64,000 nt of DNA from Flammulina velutipes (taxonomy: Eukaryota; Basidiomycota; Agaricomycetes; Agaricales; Physalacriaceae): NCBI GenBank assembly GCA_011800155.1, contig CM022374.1, forward strand, positions 1,798,001-1,862,000, given 5' to 3'. The position numbers and the translations under genes were made by a program. The notes under the pieces are model-generated. The model did no database searches. It saw only the letters and a list, made by a program, of their open reading frames with translations, and was not told the origin of the DNA. The first letter of the stretch is position 1; every line of letters begins with the position of its first letter. Positions 9,804-20,368 of the stretch are shown here, in pieces.

Positions 9804-12410
9804 GAAGGAGTAGAGGTTGAGGCGATGTTTTAGGAGGTCATATTTCGATCACGAGGGTCAGTTTAACATTAAAGGAGTCAACATGGACCCCTACAAATAC
9901 ACAATTCAGGGAAAGATTAATACAATACAGATATGGTAACGGGTTGCATACAACGACAGTCAAAAAAATTCCACCATGTATCCCCAGACCCCAGCGCGTG
10001 CACGTTGGTCATGTCGGCATTGCCGACAAGCCAGCCACAGGCTGGCGTTGGCCAACGCTGCAAGCGCACATCAAAGCTGCGGCTAGAGCGATGATATACT
10101 CAAAGTCGGTCCTACCACAAGTTTAGCAGAGAGTCGAAGGCAGAAGGGAGAGCATACCTTATCTGCAGTCACAAGAAGGTACAGATCATTGTTAGAAAAG
10201 ATGGGTGGAAAGGAGAATAGTGCTTCGGAGGTGGAATATCACGAAGCTGATCATAGTGTCTACGGGTCTCGTCAGGACTACTCTGACTTGAGAACAGGTG
10301 TTACCTTTCGGGCGTCATAGGTAAGGCAATCAGAGTGAGTTGGCTCTGCGACGTACGTCAACCATGGCCAAAGTAGGCCGCGAAACACTTCGTGTGGAAA
10401 TGAATCGGCTGGCGCTGGCGTTGTTGCTATCTCTGTCGTTGACGATATCATTGGCTAGCGCTGGCGTTGTTGCTGTCGTCAATGGCATCGTTGGCTGGCG
10501 CTGGCATTGTCGCTGTCGTCAATGACATCGTTAGTTGCTGGGCTTCTGTGGTCCATTCCGTACAGCGCAGTGGCAGTCTAAAGGCAGTTCTATCAGTAAT
10601 CATTGACATTTCATGGGACAACGTACACTATCCTGTTGGCGGTACAGACAAAGGTGTCACTATCTGTTGGCAGAGCGGCGAGAAAAACTGATTTGGGAAG
10701 ACAGCACAGTCTCTCAGCAAGGGCAGCAATCTTACCCATAGATGCTGAGAGACGTGTATCCAAGCCCAGACGAGGGCAGCAATCTTACGGTCTCGTCTAG
10801 GATAGTTGGAAGGGAGAGGGTGTGTGGACCAGGGAGATAGGATGTTGAGACCTGTGATAGTGAGTAAATATCTTTAGACAGCAAAGATAACATACCTAGC
10901 GTTGCTAAACAGTTTCAACCTTCTCCGAAGTAGCAAATCTGTGCACCCATACCGATCCACTTGATAGTCAAAAAGGAGCGCCCATTGCTTGTTGTTCCGT
11001 TCAGCAGAAATGCCCTCTCCGCGGCTGGTAGTCCATTTGGCGAGATAATGGCAGGTCTATATCATGGACGGTCCCGGCGAAGTGAGATGGTGAGAGGTGA
11101 CGGTGGTGGTCAACAAACAAGGAGCATCAACACGTGACATCATGCAGCGCTTGCATACGCGTCGCGTCGCGTCCTCAGCCGGAACTTATGAAGCAAGTAG
11201 ATCAATAGTGCTGCTGAAAGTTGTTCATACCATGTATAATTAGGTGTTCTCAAGACATGGCACCTAGAAAGCTAATATGAGAGAGTGTGAGAGACTCAAT
11301 TTGCGTGGCAAACCACCAATAAGAAGCAATAAGCATTGAATTCAGCGCAATAAGCGTTCAATAAGCGTCAATTTGACCGATTTGCAGCTCGATTTGACGG
11401 TTCAATTTGACGGGTTGGCTCGCTGTGGTTTGTCCGTGCTCATTTCGCTAGGTTGAACTTTAGGTGGTAGGGTAACCTCTGCAGGGACTCGATTGGACTC
11501 GATTGAACCGCGGCAGCCGAAGTGAATGTCACCGGATAAATGAATGCCTGATATAACTGCTCAAGGCTGAGTTGTGACGAGTTTTGTAGGTGGGTTAAAT
11601 GTTCTGATTCGGCACACTAACTATTGAGCTACAGTATTTGCGTATTGACTGGTATCAGTACGCGTTAAGAACACGAGTATGTAGGATTGACTGAAACATG
11701 AACGACGTAACGGCTTAGCCGTAACGTATTAAAATGTCCCTGCCGGCCACTCAAATGTTATGCAACTACAAGTCTCGAGGCTCGTTGCTCAACAGCAATG
11801 AACGTTCACAGCAGAGTAATAATACACAACTCACATCCAAGGGATACTGCACAAAACAGGTGGAGTGAATAGAACATTTGACATATCGCGGCCGAAGCAT
11901 GCGCCACACTCAACCTCCGGATCGGGAATAATGATCGGGCGCGCGCGACACGAGGCGGGCGCTTGGCGAGATCTTCCGATGGATTTGACGATCCATTTGA
12001 CCGGCAGGTTGAATCTACAAGAATAAATCTACTTCTCGGGCGTACTTGACATGGCATACGTCGGGACGCCACATTTGGTGCGGTCAAGACAAAGATTCAA
12101 AGTGATGATAGAATTGCAATAGTAAATAAAATAGTATAGAGCTGGACGAATATTCGCAGTTCTCTCGATGCGCTGCCTATATGAAGTATTAACGATGAAG
12201 CCTCCTTTCTGAAAAAATAAATAATTGAGCTTACCCGTTGAGCAGTCCATCGACGAGAGCCTGGCCATGAAATTAATGGTGTATGGCTCCAAGCTAGCTC
12301 TCTAATGCCTGATAGTTGTCAATAAGAATATTCTCTTGGTTGACGAAGGGAAATTTACCTGTTAAGCGAAAAGGAGACTTGGTCATGTACAGCATGTAAT
12401 GCTTGTATTG
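9804..12410. other. Gene-poor repetitive region
   Basis: About 2.6 kb without a gene I can defend. It contains the tandem repeats at 10407-10532, a perfect 14-base palindrome at 10045-10058 (GCGTTGGCCAACGC), two copies of AGGGCAGCAATCTTAC (near 10720 and 10772), and short repeats of CAATTTGAC and CAATAAGC near 11325-11420. Short open frames at 11806-12087 and 12029-12292 on the minus strand have no recognisable motif. Part of this may be the non-coding right flank of the Crypton element. Confidence 0.5.
10407..10532. repeat. 40-46-base tandem repeat, three units
   Basis: Three head-to-tail units start with GGCTGGCGCTGGC or GGCTAGCGCTGGC at 10407, 10453 and 10493. Units 2 and 3 are 40 bases long and nearly identical; unit 1 has a 6-base insertion. 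Confidence 0.8.
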
Positions 12411-12575
12411 TAGTCGCATTCCTCTCACCGCGAGGGGCGCTTCGATTGAAGGAACATCTTATGTCCTAATCGACTCTATGATGTAGTCGGTAACCGCTGG
12501 AAGACCGCCGATAGGAGGACTTACGATTACTCGCACCCCTCAGACGTACCACGCCTCCCACATTGGGGAGAACGT

Positions 12576-12815
12576 CTAATCCTCCTCTTCGTCAGAGGAA
12601 TCCTCATCGTCGCTTTGAACGATGATCGCTCTCCTTCTGCGTGGCAAAGCACCAGCAGCAGGTCCGAGTTGGCCCTTTGCAGGTAGGTTAAGCAGGGGCC
12701 TGGTGAACTCGATGTAGAATGTCACACCGCGACGGTCGCGGAGGGTGGATGATGACGAGAGCGAAGAGATAGATGACGAAGAGATAGAGGGGATGTTGGC
12801 GAAGAAAGAGTTCAT
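12576..12815 (-). CDS. Small Ser-rich protein with RGVTF core and acidic tail, copy 1
   Basis: A single-exon 79-residue protein. Its layout is a Ser-rich N terminus (residues 10-23), a hydrophobic core LRDRRGVTFYIEFTRPLL (about 25-42), a Pro/Gly/Ala linker, a basic patch PRRRRA, and an acidic end QSDDEDSSDEEED that looks like casein-kinase-2 substrate sequence. The protein is identical to the copy at 14532-14771, with the few coding-DNA differences I saw being synonymous, which suggests selection or very recent duplication. A TATA-like box lies about 80 bases upstream. I do not recognise the family. No signal peptide or membrane segment is evident, so a cytosolic or nuclear location is more likely. 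Confidence 0.6.
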   Translation of the reverse strand: MNSFFANIPSISSSSISSLSSSSTLRDRRGVTFYIEFTRPLLNLPAKGQLGPAAGALPRRRRAIIVQSDDEDSSDEEED

Positions 12816-12891
12816 GTTTATGTGAGTTATGCTTGTGATGGTGGTGGATGATGTTCAAGCAGTGGTGATTCACAATTGATCGAGGCGACGG

Positions 12892-12902
12892 GAATTTATA
12901 CT
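12892..12902 (-). promoter_or_regulatory. TATA-like box of small-gene copy 1
   Basis: On the minus strand AGTATAAATTCCCG lies about 80 bases upstream of the copy 1 start. The same box precedes copy 2. The leader between box and start contains CATCCACCACCAT, which also appears before the diverged third copy. Confidence 0.55.
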
Positions 12903-13100
12903 CATCCTATGAGGCTCCTATAAATCCGCCGTGTCTCGCCGGAGGGTGGTGGTCGGCCCGTCGCTGCTCAGCGCTAATGTTGATGCTTCTTTTCAAGAGT
13001 GTGGCGGAGAGTCACGAGCCCTACGAGATGAGAGCCTTGAGTATTGCGCCAGAGACAAATCAAAACTTCTATTCATAGACCCCGAACAGACAAAGTAAAG

Positions 13101-13646
13101 TCAACGTTTCCCACCCTCGGAGTCGAAGCACTGGAAACATGACATCGCATTGTCGAAGCCAGTGTCCTGCAGATTACTGATAGCCTTAGACTCCAGATTT
13201 TCGACGACCATTGCGTGCTCGTTGTCGCAGTTGTCCTCCCTATGACGAGATCAAAGAGTGAGCACAATGAAGAACGAGACAGAAAGGCTGATTCGTACCG
13301 ATAGAATTTACACGTACCACCGTTGCGTATGTGACTGAACTTGACGCTCGAGACCTGATGATTCAACATCGCGAGTCCGGTCGCTTCGGTAAAACAAACA
13401 CAGAAAGCATTGCCCATGGGGAGCTTGATGCAATCGCCTCCAAAGTTGACGTCGGTGCAAAGCTCAATTGTTTCTGGTATCTCGGCCTGGTGCTTGTAAG
13501 GCTTTGCGTACTAGATAAAAAACCGCACGTACCATGGCTGTGGGGTAGGAGACCATGGATCCAGAGGCTTCAGCCGATACTCCAGCTGTAGACACAAAGA
13601 ATACAAGGAGAACGGCCAGAGGTGTGAGAGTCATGATGGTCAACAT
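13101..13646 (-). CDS. Secreted cysteine-containing protein, beta/gamma-crystallin-like
   Basis: Three exons give a protein of about 146 residues. It starts with a clear signal peptide (residues 1-25, hydrophobic core LAVLLVFFVSTAGVSA). The mature part contains IELCTDVNFGGDCIKL, which resembles the Greek-key opening of beta/gamma-crystallin domains (C-x5-F-G-G-x-C), then VSSVKF, and eight cysteines in total, ending SCFQCFDSEGGKR. The first intron is taken as 46 bases ending CACCAG; a 22-base alternative seems too short. It is probably a small disulfide-stabilised extracellular or wall-associated protein. The crystallin-like assignment rests on one motif and is tentative. It sits between the two copies of the duplicated small gene. 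Confidence 0.65.
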
Positions 13647-14367
13647 GCTGAGATAGGATGGGTGGGTGGTACAAGAGAATGGAGAATTATCATTATTTCG
13701 TGAGGGGCTTTTGTACTGGACGCTGGCCAGGCGGTGCTAAAGGCATCGCAGAAGAGTTCAAGTCTCTCGGAACAGCACGGTGATGGTGGTTTCTGAGCGT
13801 AGAATAGGTAGCATCGCGGCCTGATATGGTGGAGGGCAAGGAAGATGACGGCCTGAACGTGCTACTGTCGTCTACCCTGTCGAGGAGTCGTCGAAGGATG
13901 AGATGATATCGTTGTTCTTCCTTCAGGAAATGGTGTGGAGCAAAGCCTGATATTTGTGTTTGTTGAAACGATCTGCTAGACACATCCTAACTTTGGGTTG
14001 CTCAATTATTCAACGAGCGTCGAGAGGAATCTCAATGGAATCTCTAGGCAATAAGAGGCAATTGATGTTTATATGGTTGTTTAATAATTGGATAATACAG
14101 GTACAGTAGGTGTTCATTACTCCGTATAAAGTGTGAACAGAAGTGACCTAAGAACGAATGCAGATTAGCGATAGGAGAGTTTTCGAAGACACTGATACTT
14201 ACTCATAAAAAGTCCTCCAGCACGACCTATTGCTAGCAGAGTAGCGTATAATTCAAAATAATGTTAATCCCTGCTCAACGGGTTAGATTAATAGACGAGC
14301 TGAGGCGAGCATTACTGACCTTCATGATTATAGGGGTCTTGCTTCATCGCGACGCTTGACTTGCGGT
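13647..14367. other. Intergenic between crystallin-like gene and second duplicated segment
   Basis: About 720 bases. A 96-codon open frame at 13693-13983 (minus) has no recognisable motif and overlaps the likely promoter of the crystallin-like gene. The rest is AT-rich and shows nothing I can name. Confidence 0.4.
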
Positions 14368-14531
14368 CGCAATCCTTTTTCATCGCGAAGGGCGCTTCGA
14401 TTGAAGGAACATCTTATGTCCTAATCGACTCTGTAGTAGTAGTTAGTAACTGCTGGAAGACCGCCGATAGGAGTACTCACGATTATTTGCACCCCTCAGA
14501 CGTAGTACGCCTCCCACATTGGGGAGAACGT

Positions 14532-14771
14532 CTAATCCTCCTCTTCGTCAGAGGAATCCTCATCGTCGCTTTGAACGATGATCGCTCTTCTTCTGCGTGG
14601 CAAAGCACCAGCAGCAGGTCCGAGTTGGCCCTTTGCAGGTAGGTTAAGCAGGGGCCTGGTGAACTCGATGTAGAATGTCACACCGCGACGGTCGCGGAGG
14701 GTGGATGATGACGAGAGCGAAGAGATAGATGACGAAGAGATAGAGGGGATGTTGGCGAAGAATGAGTTCAT
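14532..14771 (-). CDS. Small Ser-rich protein with RGVTF core and acidic tail, copy 2
   Basis: The 79-residue product is identical to that of 12576-12815. Only silent coding changes were seen, such as TCT/TCA for Ser3. TATA box, leader and 3' flank are duplicated with it, so both copies are probably expressed the same way. With the diverged copy at 16664-16873 this makes a three-member local family. Function is unknown. Confidence 0.6.
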   Translation of the reverse strand: MNSFFANIPSISSSSISSLSSSSTLRDRRGVTFYIEFTRPLLNLPAKGQLGPAAGALPRRRRAIIVQSDDEDSSDEEED

Positions 14772-14846
14772 GTTTATGTGGGTAATGCTTGTGATGGTGG
14801 TGGATGATGTTCAAGCAGTAGTGATTCACAATTGATCGAGGCGACG

Positions 14847-14857
14847 GGAATTTATAC
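14847..14857 (-). promoter_or_regulatory. TATA-like box of small-gene copy 2
   Basis: Minus-strand CAGTATAAATTCCCG stands about 80 bases upstream of the copy 2 start, at the same spacing as in copy 1. Sequence beyond it diverges from copy 1, so distal regulation could differ. Confidence 0.55.
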
Positions 14858-15087
14858 TGTGCGAAGGAGGCTCCTAAAGAAAGTCAGCCGGTTTCAGGTG
14901 AGTCTCACCGAGTGGCTGGCGAATTATTAGGTGCTTCTTGATCTGGCGGTTTGATAAAAAAGCATTGAATTTCAGAACTAAAAAAACATGAAAACAGTTA
15001 AACAATTGCCCTCGTCTGTCTATCGGCACGTTGAGAGCCATAATCATCCCGCACCATATCGCGGTATTCCTTTGTTGTGTGGCCAAA

Positions 15088-16238
15088 TTATGGTGACCTG
15101 GGTAGCTGCATCGGCGGTTGGATGTGTGGCCGTATATAGAGTGCGGGATATGGCATGCCGTCCATGGGTGCCCCATGATAAGCCATCAGGCCAGGAGGTA
15201 GAAGGCCTGGCGTGGGCGGTGAGGAAGACGAGGCTGACGGGGGATTGGGATGGAGTTGTGAGGGTACGGAGAATTGCTGTGGACGGTGCTGCGGCGGTGG
15301 ATGGCTGGCAGCGCCACGAGCACTTCGTGTGGCCTCGCTGTTCATGCGTGTGATAGAATTGTATCTATTCGGGGTTGATTAGATCGAGAGGTAGATGGAG
15401 AAGGAAGACGCATCCATCACCGCAGACGAAAGCGTAAATCCAAGAAGGAACATACCTATTCTTAGCAGAGAGCCCAGTGCGTCCAGGAAAGTAGAGCTTG
15501 ACGATCTTTGTCCAGAGTTTCCCATGATCTTCGACGGCTTTGAGCAGCATAGCGTCCTGGAGGGTGTAAGGGGTCAATAAGGATGATGAAGAGGAGGAGG
15601 GTAAGCGCGCACTCCTTCAGGCGTCCAATTCCGTCGGTCGATGGCTGGATTCAGCGTATCTGTCCATCGCTTCGCACACTCTGATCTCATGTGAGGCCAC
15701 CAGGCATAAGGCGAGAAAGAGGTAACGCACGATCGCTATTCCTTGTCCCAACGTACGACGCCACCATCGACCACCTAAGCCTGTGAGCCTCCAGAGACTT
15801 GCATCGACGGGCGCTCTCACCTCGTTCCAACCTGCTGGATGGCCTTTACGAGGCGCTCGTCTTCGTCCGGCGCCCATCCACCTTTTGTGACATCGCTGGC
15901 CATTTTGGCAAACCATCGTTTTCTGCAGTCTTTATTTGTGCGACCGGGTACGTGCTTCGCTATGGCGAACCATCTTGAAGGTGCAGGGCTATCTGGATCC
16001 TCTGCAATGGCCGTTAAAATAAGACAATAAAAAGAGGAAAGCAAGGTGGCGAGATTGGTCTTGTCAGCGTGCTCGGTGTAGCCCAAAGGACCAAGGTGCC
16101 GGCGCGATACTTTTGCCTCCTAAACAGTCGCTTCGACTAACCTTTCTCGACCGCAGTGCGTAGTAGCTCGTCTTCTTCAGCTGTCCACGACCGCCTTTCT
16201 CGCTGCGCCGCCGTTGTTGTAGTGGATGTGCTCGACAT
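15088..16238 (-). CDS. R1R2R3 Myb-type DNA-binding protein
   Basis: Six exons from ATG 16238 join into three consecutive Myb repeats. R1 has RRSWTAEEDELL, SRWFAIAKHVPGRTNKDC and RKRWFAKM. R2 has KGGWAPDEDERLV, RLRWSMVASYVGTRNSDQC and AKRWTDTL. R3 has RRNWTPEGDAMLLKAVEDH, KLWTKIVKLYFPGRTGL and AKNRYNS. The regularly spaced tryptophans and the K-x-R-W/Y ends are typical of DNA-binding Myb repeats. In R3 the usual acidic stretch after the first Trp is weakened (PEGD for x-EED). The C terminus is Pro-, His- and Ser-rich and could be a regulatory region. This arrangement is that of the c-Myb/BAS1-like transcription factors; target genes cannot be inferred. Confidence 0.85.
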
Positions 16239-16663
16239 GATGACAAGAAAACGATGAGCACGGGAATCAACAGACGGACACAGCGAGAATTGATGATGTC
16301 AGACGGCCGTGACACACGCATGTTTGTCTTCCTTCTTGACGCGAACTGCAATGCGACCTACTTTCTTCAGAGCATCTTCTCCGTCTTGTGTATGGTTACA
16401 GGAATGTGGCGCAGACTTCTGGAATTCTTCGCAACCTCGGCCCGCCCCACCGCCTGCTCCTTCTTTACTGTAGGTTCGCTGTATGTCAGCTGGACAATCA
16501 GTCGCACATGGCCGAGACTTTTGTGCGCCACACAAGGTCTCACATAACCCATGACTCCAGAGCTCCATAGATCATAGGAGAGTAATAAAAAGTTTCACTC
16601 CCTGCTCTTGAACCCGAAAAAAACCTAGGTCTTCATCCACCACCATATTAAACCGCATGCAAA
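16239..16663. other. Intergenic between Myb gene and small-gene copy 3
   Basis: This interval of about 425 bases should hold divergent promoters. Overlapping open frames on both strands (16254-16570) show no domain. A TAATAAAA stretch at about 16583 may serve as core promoter for the plus-strand gene at 16664. Confidence 0.35.
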
Positions 16664-16873
16664 ATGTCTTCGTTTTACAATCTCCCATCCACGTCCATCT
16701 CCAAGTCTTCGCTCATGATAGCCACTCTTCGCGAACGCCGTGGCGTGACATTCCAAATCGAGTTCACTAGGCCCTTGCTCAGTGTTCCAGTGAGGGGCCA
16801 CCCAAAACCTGCTGCCAGCGCCCAGCCGCACATGTTCAAGAGGAGAATCGATGCTCAAACCGATAGGGGATGA
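16664..16873 (+). CDS. Diverged third copy of the RGVTF small-protein family, shortened
   Basis: The 69-residue product matches the two small proteins at 12576 and 14532 in its centre (LRERRGVTFQIEFTRPLL against LRDRRGVTFYIEFTRPLL) and keeps a Ser-containing N terminus and a short basic stretch (FKRR). It stops (TGA) where the acidic tail of the others begins, so it is either truncated or a shorter paralogue. Its leader also contains CATCCACCACCAT just upstream of the start. It lies on the opposite strand to the other copies. Preservation of the core while the rest drifted argues the core is the functional part. Confidence 0.5.
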   Translation: MSSFYNLPSTSISKSSLMIATLRERRGVTFQIEFTRPLLSVPVRGHPKPAASAQPHMFKRRIDAQTDRG

Positions 16874-18514
16874 CAGAGCGGCCCTGGTGGCCAAAGAGTC
16901 GCGCGTCGGGAGTTCCCTACCATTATCTCTCTTCCGGAGATCGTTCAAGGAGAATATGATTGGTCCGAATTCTTGACCCACACAACGTTTATTGGCATCG
17001 CTACGGCTCCCAGCGCCACATTACTACGTTCACTTGTATGTCAGTGGTAACCCCACTATGGCATGCTCCTTTGGTGATGCACCTTCGCTGCGGTTCTCTT
17101 CACGACCGCTCCGCGTGGGACACCGCGCACGGACGCGGCCGCCTGCGTTCGCTCCCGCCCACCTATTATTTCCGACGCCGGGCCGTTCTATTCTGCCAAT
17201 AAGTTGTTAGCATTCATGACGGCTAGTCGCCGGCTGTTTCCCGCCACACCATGCATTGGACAAGAGAAACCCCCCTATGCCCTTCAGCGCGTATACGGCT
17301 ATCTGATCGCATTTCACGCCCGGCGTTGAGACCATGATGCGCGACTAGTATTGTAGTTAGTTACCTTTCTCTACCAGACTTGAATACGATGCCTGCTGTG
17401 ACGCTATTTCCTGCAGTGGTGAGGTCTAACACTACATCGTCGTTAAAAATACATACAAGATATTCTCGACAATAGGCGCAAGAGCCTTGAAGATGAGAGA
17501 AACGGGCATTCTCATAAACAATACTGATGGATTCGCCAAAACACGAATCCTATAGTCAAGAAGACGAAGCCAAAGCAGGATGTCACTACTGTGTCTACAA
17601 TCCAGAATGTAAGTACAGAGAATGTTGTTCCAAAAGATACCTACACGCCTTGCGATTTAGTCGGAAGTAGCAGTATCGAGGGCCTTGGACGCCACCTGGG
17701 CCAGAACAACGAAAGCAAAAATTGCCACAAGATGTGCAAAAGAGACTGTGATATGCATCGATTTCTCCGCTGTGATGCATAGGAGACCAGAACGGTTGAT
17801 CCATCGAACATCCACAGCGAATGACGAAGTGCGATGATGAGGGATGCAAACAGTCTTTACAAGTGCTAGGCATGACGAAAAAATTGTACGAGGGTGTGTC
17901 AAAGGCCATTGACATGCTAGACGAGCGGACAAGATGCGTTTCGACGTTGCTCTTTCATAAGGATGTTTTTGAGGAGGAAGACGAGACATGAGCCGAACCT
18001 AAAAAGTCAAATAGTACGTGAGGGGAGCAAATAGGGTATGTAACAGAGACTGTTTACATATAGGAGAAGTACGACAGCTCAAAAGCGTGCGCAAAAACGC
18101 GGCGTTTATCTGTCACGCCACGCATAGACATTCGTACTAGACTGGAAAGGGTATCCACAAGTAACCAGTGGGGAAGGAGGGTCCTTGGATCGTTGCATTT
18201 TGAGTGCTGATTACGGGCCGGAATCGATAATTCTGCGTGTCTGGATGATCCAGACAGTATCCAGGACGGACTGCCGGCATGTAAACAGCGCGGAATGACA
18301 CCTCAGCCACTTTTGAAGCCCATGGCGAGAGACCACAAGACGTTTGAAAAGGAAGAAACAAAGCGAATGCGACCCATCGTCATGGTGAGCGGGATTCGAT
18401 CTTGTAGCGCCACGCACTTGTTGGCGCAAGGTAAACAATTTAATTCCTGAAGTAGTCAGTCATGATAGCAAGAATCTGGGGTGAACTGGTTGTACGACAC
18501 GAGCTATTCGTGTC
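16874..18514. other. Long stretch without a supported gene
   Basis: About 1.6 kb. A minus-strand open frame at 17595-17915 has paired cysteines (CKDC, CGC, CTSCGNFCFRC) and an overlapping frame at 17657-17989 has a hydrophobic stretch. Neither could be joined into a convincing gene. Segments 16960-17210 and 18137-18440 show nothing recognisable. Confidence 0.4.
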
Positions 18515-19633
18515 CTAGAACATATCATCCTGACCGTCAACCAACCCTCCAAAGTAACAGGTCAAAGCCTTCAACTTGGGCCCCATCCACTCTTCTTCTA
18601 CCTCGACATGCTCCTTGACGTCGTCGTCGAGATCCGTCTCGTTTTTCAGAAGGGCGCCAATTTCTTCTAGATTCGAGTTCCGGGGGAGATAATACGCGAT
18701 GTTGCGCGTAATCTTGCGGCTGAGATGGAAGAGATCTGCACCATGGACGGGCTGAATCGACGATAGCGAATAAGGTTGGCTGGACGGTAGCGGGTCGGCT
18801 GTTTGCGGTGCAGGTGAGGATATCGGTGGGGTACCATCGACGTAGGAAGGTCCGCCCCACGGGGGACTGAGAAATACCACGTCAATTTTGCGTGCAGAAC
18901 CCGACGGTAGTGAGGAGTATGATTTTGCGAACGAAAGGTAATCGGCCAGAATGAATTCTATTCGGTCTGCGACTCCGTAGATTTGGGCATTATGTCGCGC
19001 AAGAGCGAGACGAACAGGTGAGATATCAAGGGCGATGACTGACAGTGGTTATGAGGAGTAACACGGACGGTTGAGATGGATGCTACCTACCTCTTTGGCA
19101 CGTCTGGGCGAACGCTATAGCATTGCCTCCAACGCCACAAAACGCGTCGAGAATAGTATCGCATCGACAACGTTCTGCGATTTGGTTCGCGATGAGTTCC
19201 GGGGTGACACTGTACCAGCCTTCTTCATCTAGTAGACATCCCGGTGAGGTCGAGTACTCGGAGAAATAACGTGTCCGTTGAGAGAAATCTATAGACCGTT
19301 TGTCAAAATTTTGTTAATTAGTACACCTCGGATGAACTAACATTTTCGTAGATGCTCGGGAACGTCAGATTGCTTGACATAGTGTGGTACTGTCCCAGAA
19401 GCGTCGTATTTTTCAATCCAATTTGGTGTATAGAGAGGTTCGCGCTGTGTGGTGACGGGCTCCTGGTCCAATCGCGGTCTTTTCTGTGGAGGCTCCTCTT
19501 CGAGTTCCTCTACTCTTGAGCTTTCTGCTTGGCTTTCTATAGATGGTTCATTGCTGGGAGCTGTTCCAAAGGCCTCTTTGACAAAACGAGATAGTCCACT
19601 GAAGGGTGCCACGCGTTTTCGGTTTTTCGTCAT
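18515..19633 (-). CDS. TGS1: Trimethylguanosine synthase (snRNA/snoRNA cap hypermethylase)
   Basis: Three exons encode a Lys/Arg-rich N terminus followed by the TGS1 methyltransferase domain. Hallmarks are YFSEYSTSPGCLLDEEGWYSVTPE (the substrate-proximal block), ILDAFCGVGGNAIAFA (SAM-binding motif I), VIALDIS (motif II acidic residue), and FLSPPWGGPSY (catalytic motif IV whose Trp stacks on the cap guanine). TGS1 enzymes convert m7G caps of small nuclear and nucleolar RNAs to 2,2,7-trimethylguanosine in the nucleus. ATGs at 19681 and 19729 are in frame upstream; I chose 19633 because the sequence after it is a typical basic start (MTKNRKR). It is divergent from MED22, about 140 bases away, so the two likely share a bidirectional promoter. 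Confidence 0.92.
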
Positions 19634-19773
19634 GGTGGGAAGAATTAACGATCGTTGATCTTCACATTTCCTGCTTGGCATTGTACCACCATCACTGGAT
19701 GTAGCTCTCCCGCTAATCTTGACATACACCCTCTCTATTGAACGGCCTACACTTGGCTTGACACCTAAAAACC

Positions 19774-20368
19774 ATGTCTGAAATACCGCAAACCGACGTC
19801 TCGCGCCCTTCTGCTTTACCCATCGCCAACCTGCACCAGCGCCCCAACCAGAATTTCTCTGACCAAAACTCTGCCGAATATCTTGACAATGTCGAAAACG
19901 AATGGAACAAAAAAGTCGATAGCGAGGTAGAGACCCTTGTCGACGGTATGGTGGACCTCGTCAGCTTAGCCACTGTATGTTGTTTTCCACTTGGTTATAC
20001 TCTCCATTCAAACCGGATTCAGATTGGCGATAAAGACAAATTCCGGATAGCCCAGGAAGCGTTCCAAGCTCAATCTCGCGCGGAGTCTATGGTACGTTTT
20101 AATTTATCAATGCATGCAGAATGTTGACGTGAATTGTGGGCAGGTTCGTGCAGCTAACTCGTTGCTCTCGATTACGCATTCTATGAAGCTGCTACTGCTT
20201 CTATCGGACGAGTCACAGATTTCGCATCGACGCGACGCGGAGCTCAAGGCAGTCCGTGAAGAAAAAAATGAGGCTAGGAAACAGGTGGCTGCTCTTTTGG
20301 ATGAGCTCCTTGTCGACCACAAAGGAGATGTTCCGCCGACTAACACACCTTCGTCGTCGGTACCATAG
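19774..20368 (+). CDS. MED22: Mediator complex subunit 22
   Basis: Exons 19774-19974, 20023-20091 and 20144-20368 give 164 residues. The central helical segment (VDSEVETLVDGMVDLVSLA, then IGDKDKFRIAQEAFQAQSRA and MVRAANSLLSITHSMKLLL) is the characteristic Med22/Srb6 region. Med22 is a small coiled-coil subunit of the Mediator head module, linking activators to RNA polymerase II in the nucleus. Length is typical of fungal Med22. The C-terminal part is a charged helix (ELKAVREEKNEARKQ) followed by a Pro/Ser tail. It is transcribed divergently from TGS1. Confidence 0.92.

Larger units (their letters stand above)
12411..12918. repeat. Segmental direct duplication, left copy (about 0.5 kb)
   Basis: This segment is nearly identical to 14368-14876. 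It starts around GGGCGCTTCGATTGAAGG and ends at GAGGCTCCTA, where both copies diverge. It carries a small gene, its promoter and its 3' flank. The two copies lie in the same orientation, about 1.95 kb apart, with the crystallin-like gene between them. Confidence 0.85.
14368..14876. repeat. Segmental direct duplication, right copy (about 0.5 kb)
   Basis: Near-identical to 12411-12918. The differences I noticed by eye are scattered single bases and small changes near the edges, including one in the promoter-distal end (TACTGTGCGAAGGAGG against TACTCATCCTATGAGG). Confidence 0.85.

Noticed and set aside
13479..13531. 22-base intron in the crystallin-like gene
   Set aside because: Too short to splice; the 46-base alternative ending CACCAG keeps the frame and has a better branch-like sequence.
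17595..17989. Cysteine-rich frame resembling a zinc finger
   Set aside because: Cysteine spacing fits no known finger, an overlapping frame competes, and no exons could be joined; not reported as a gene.
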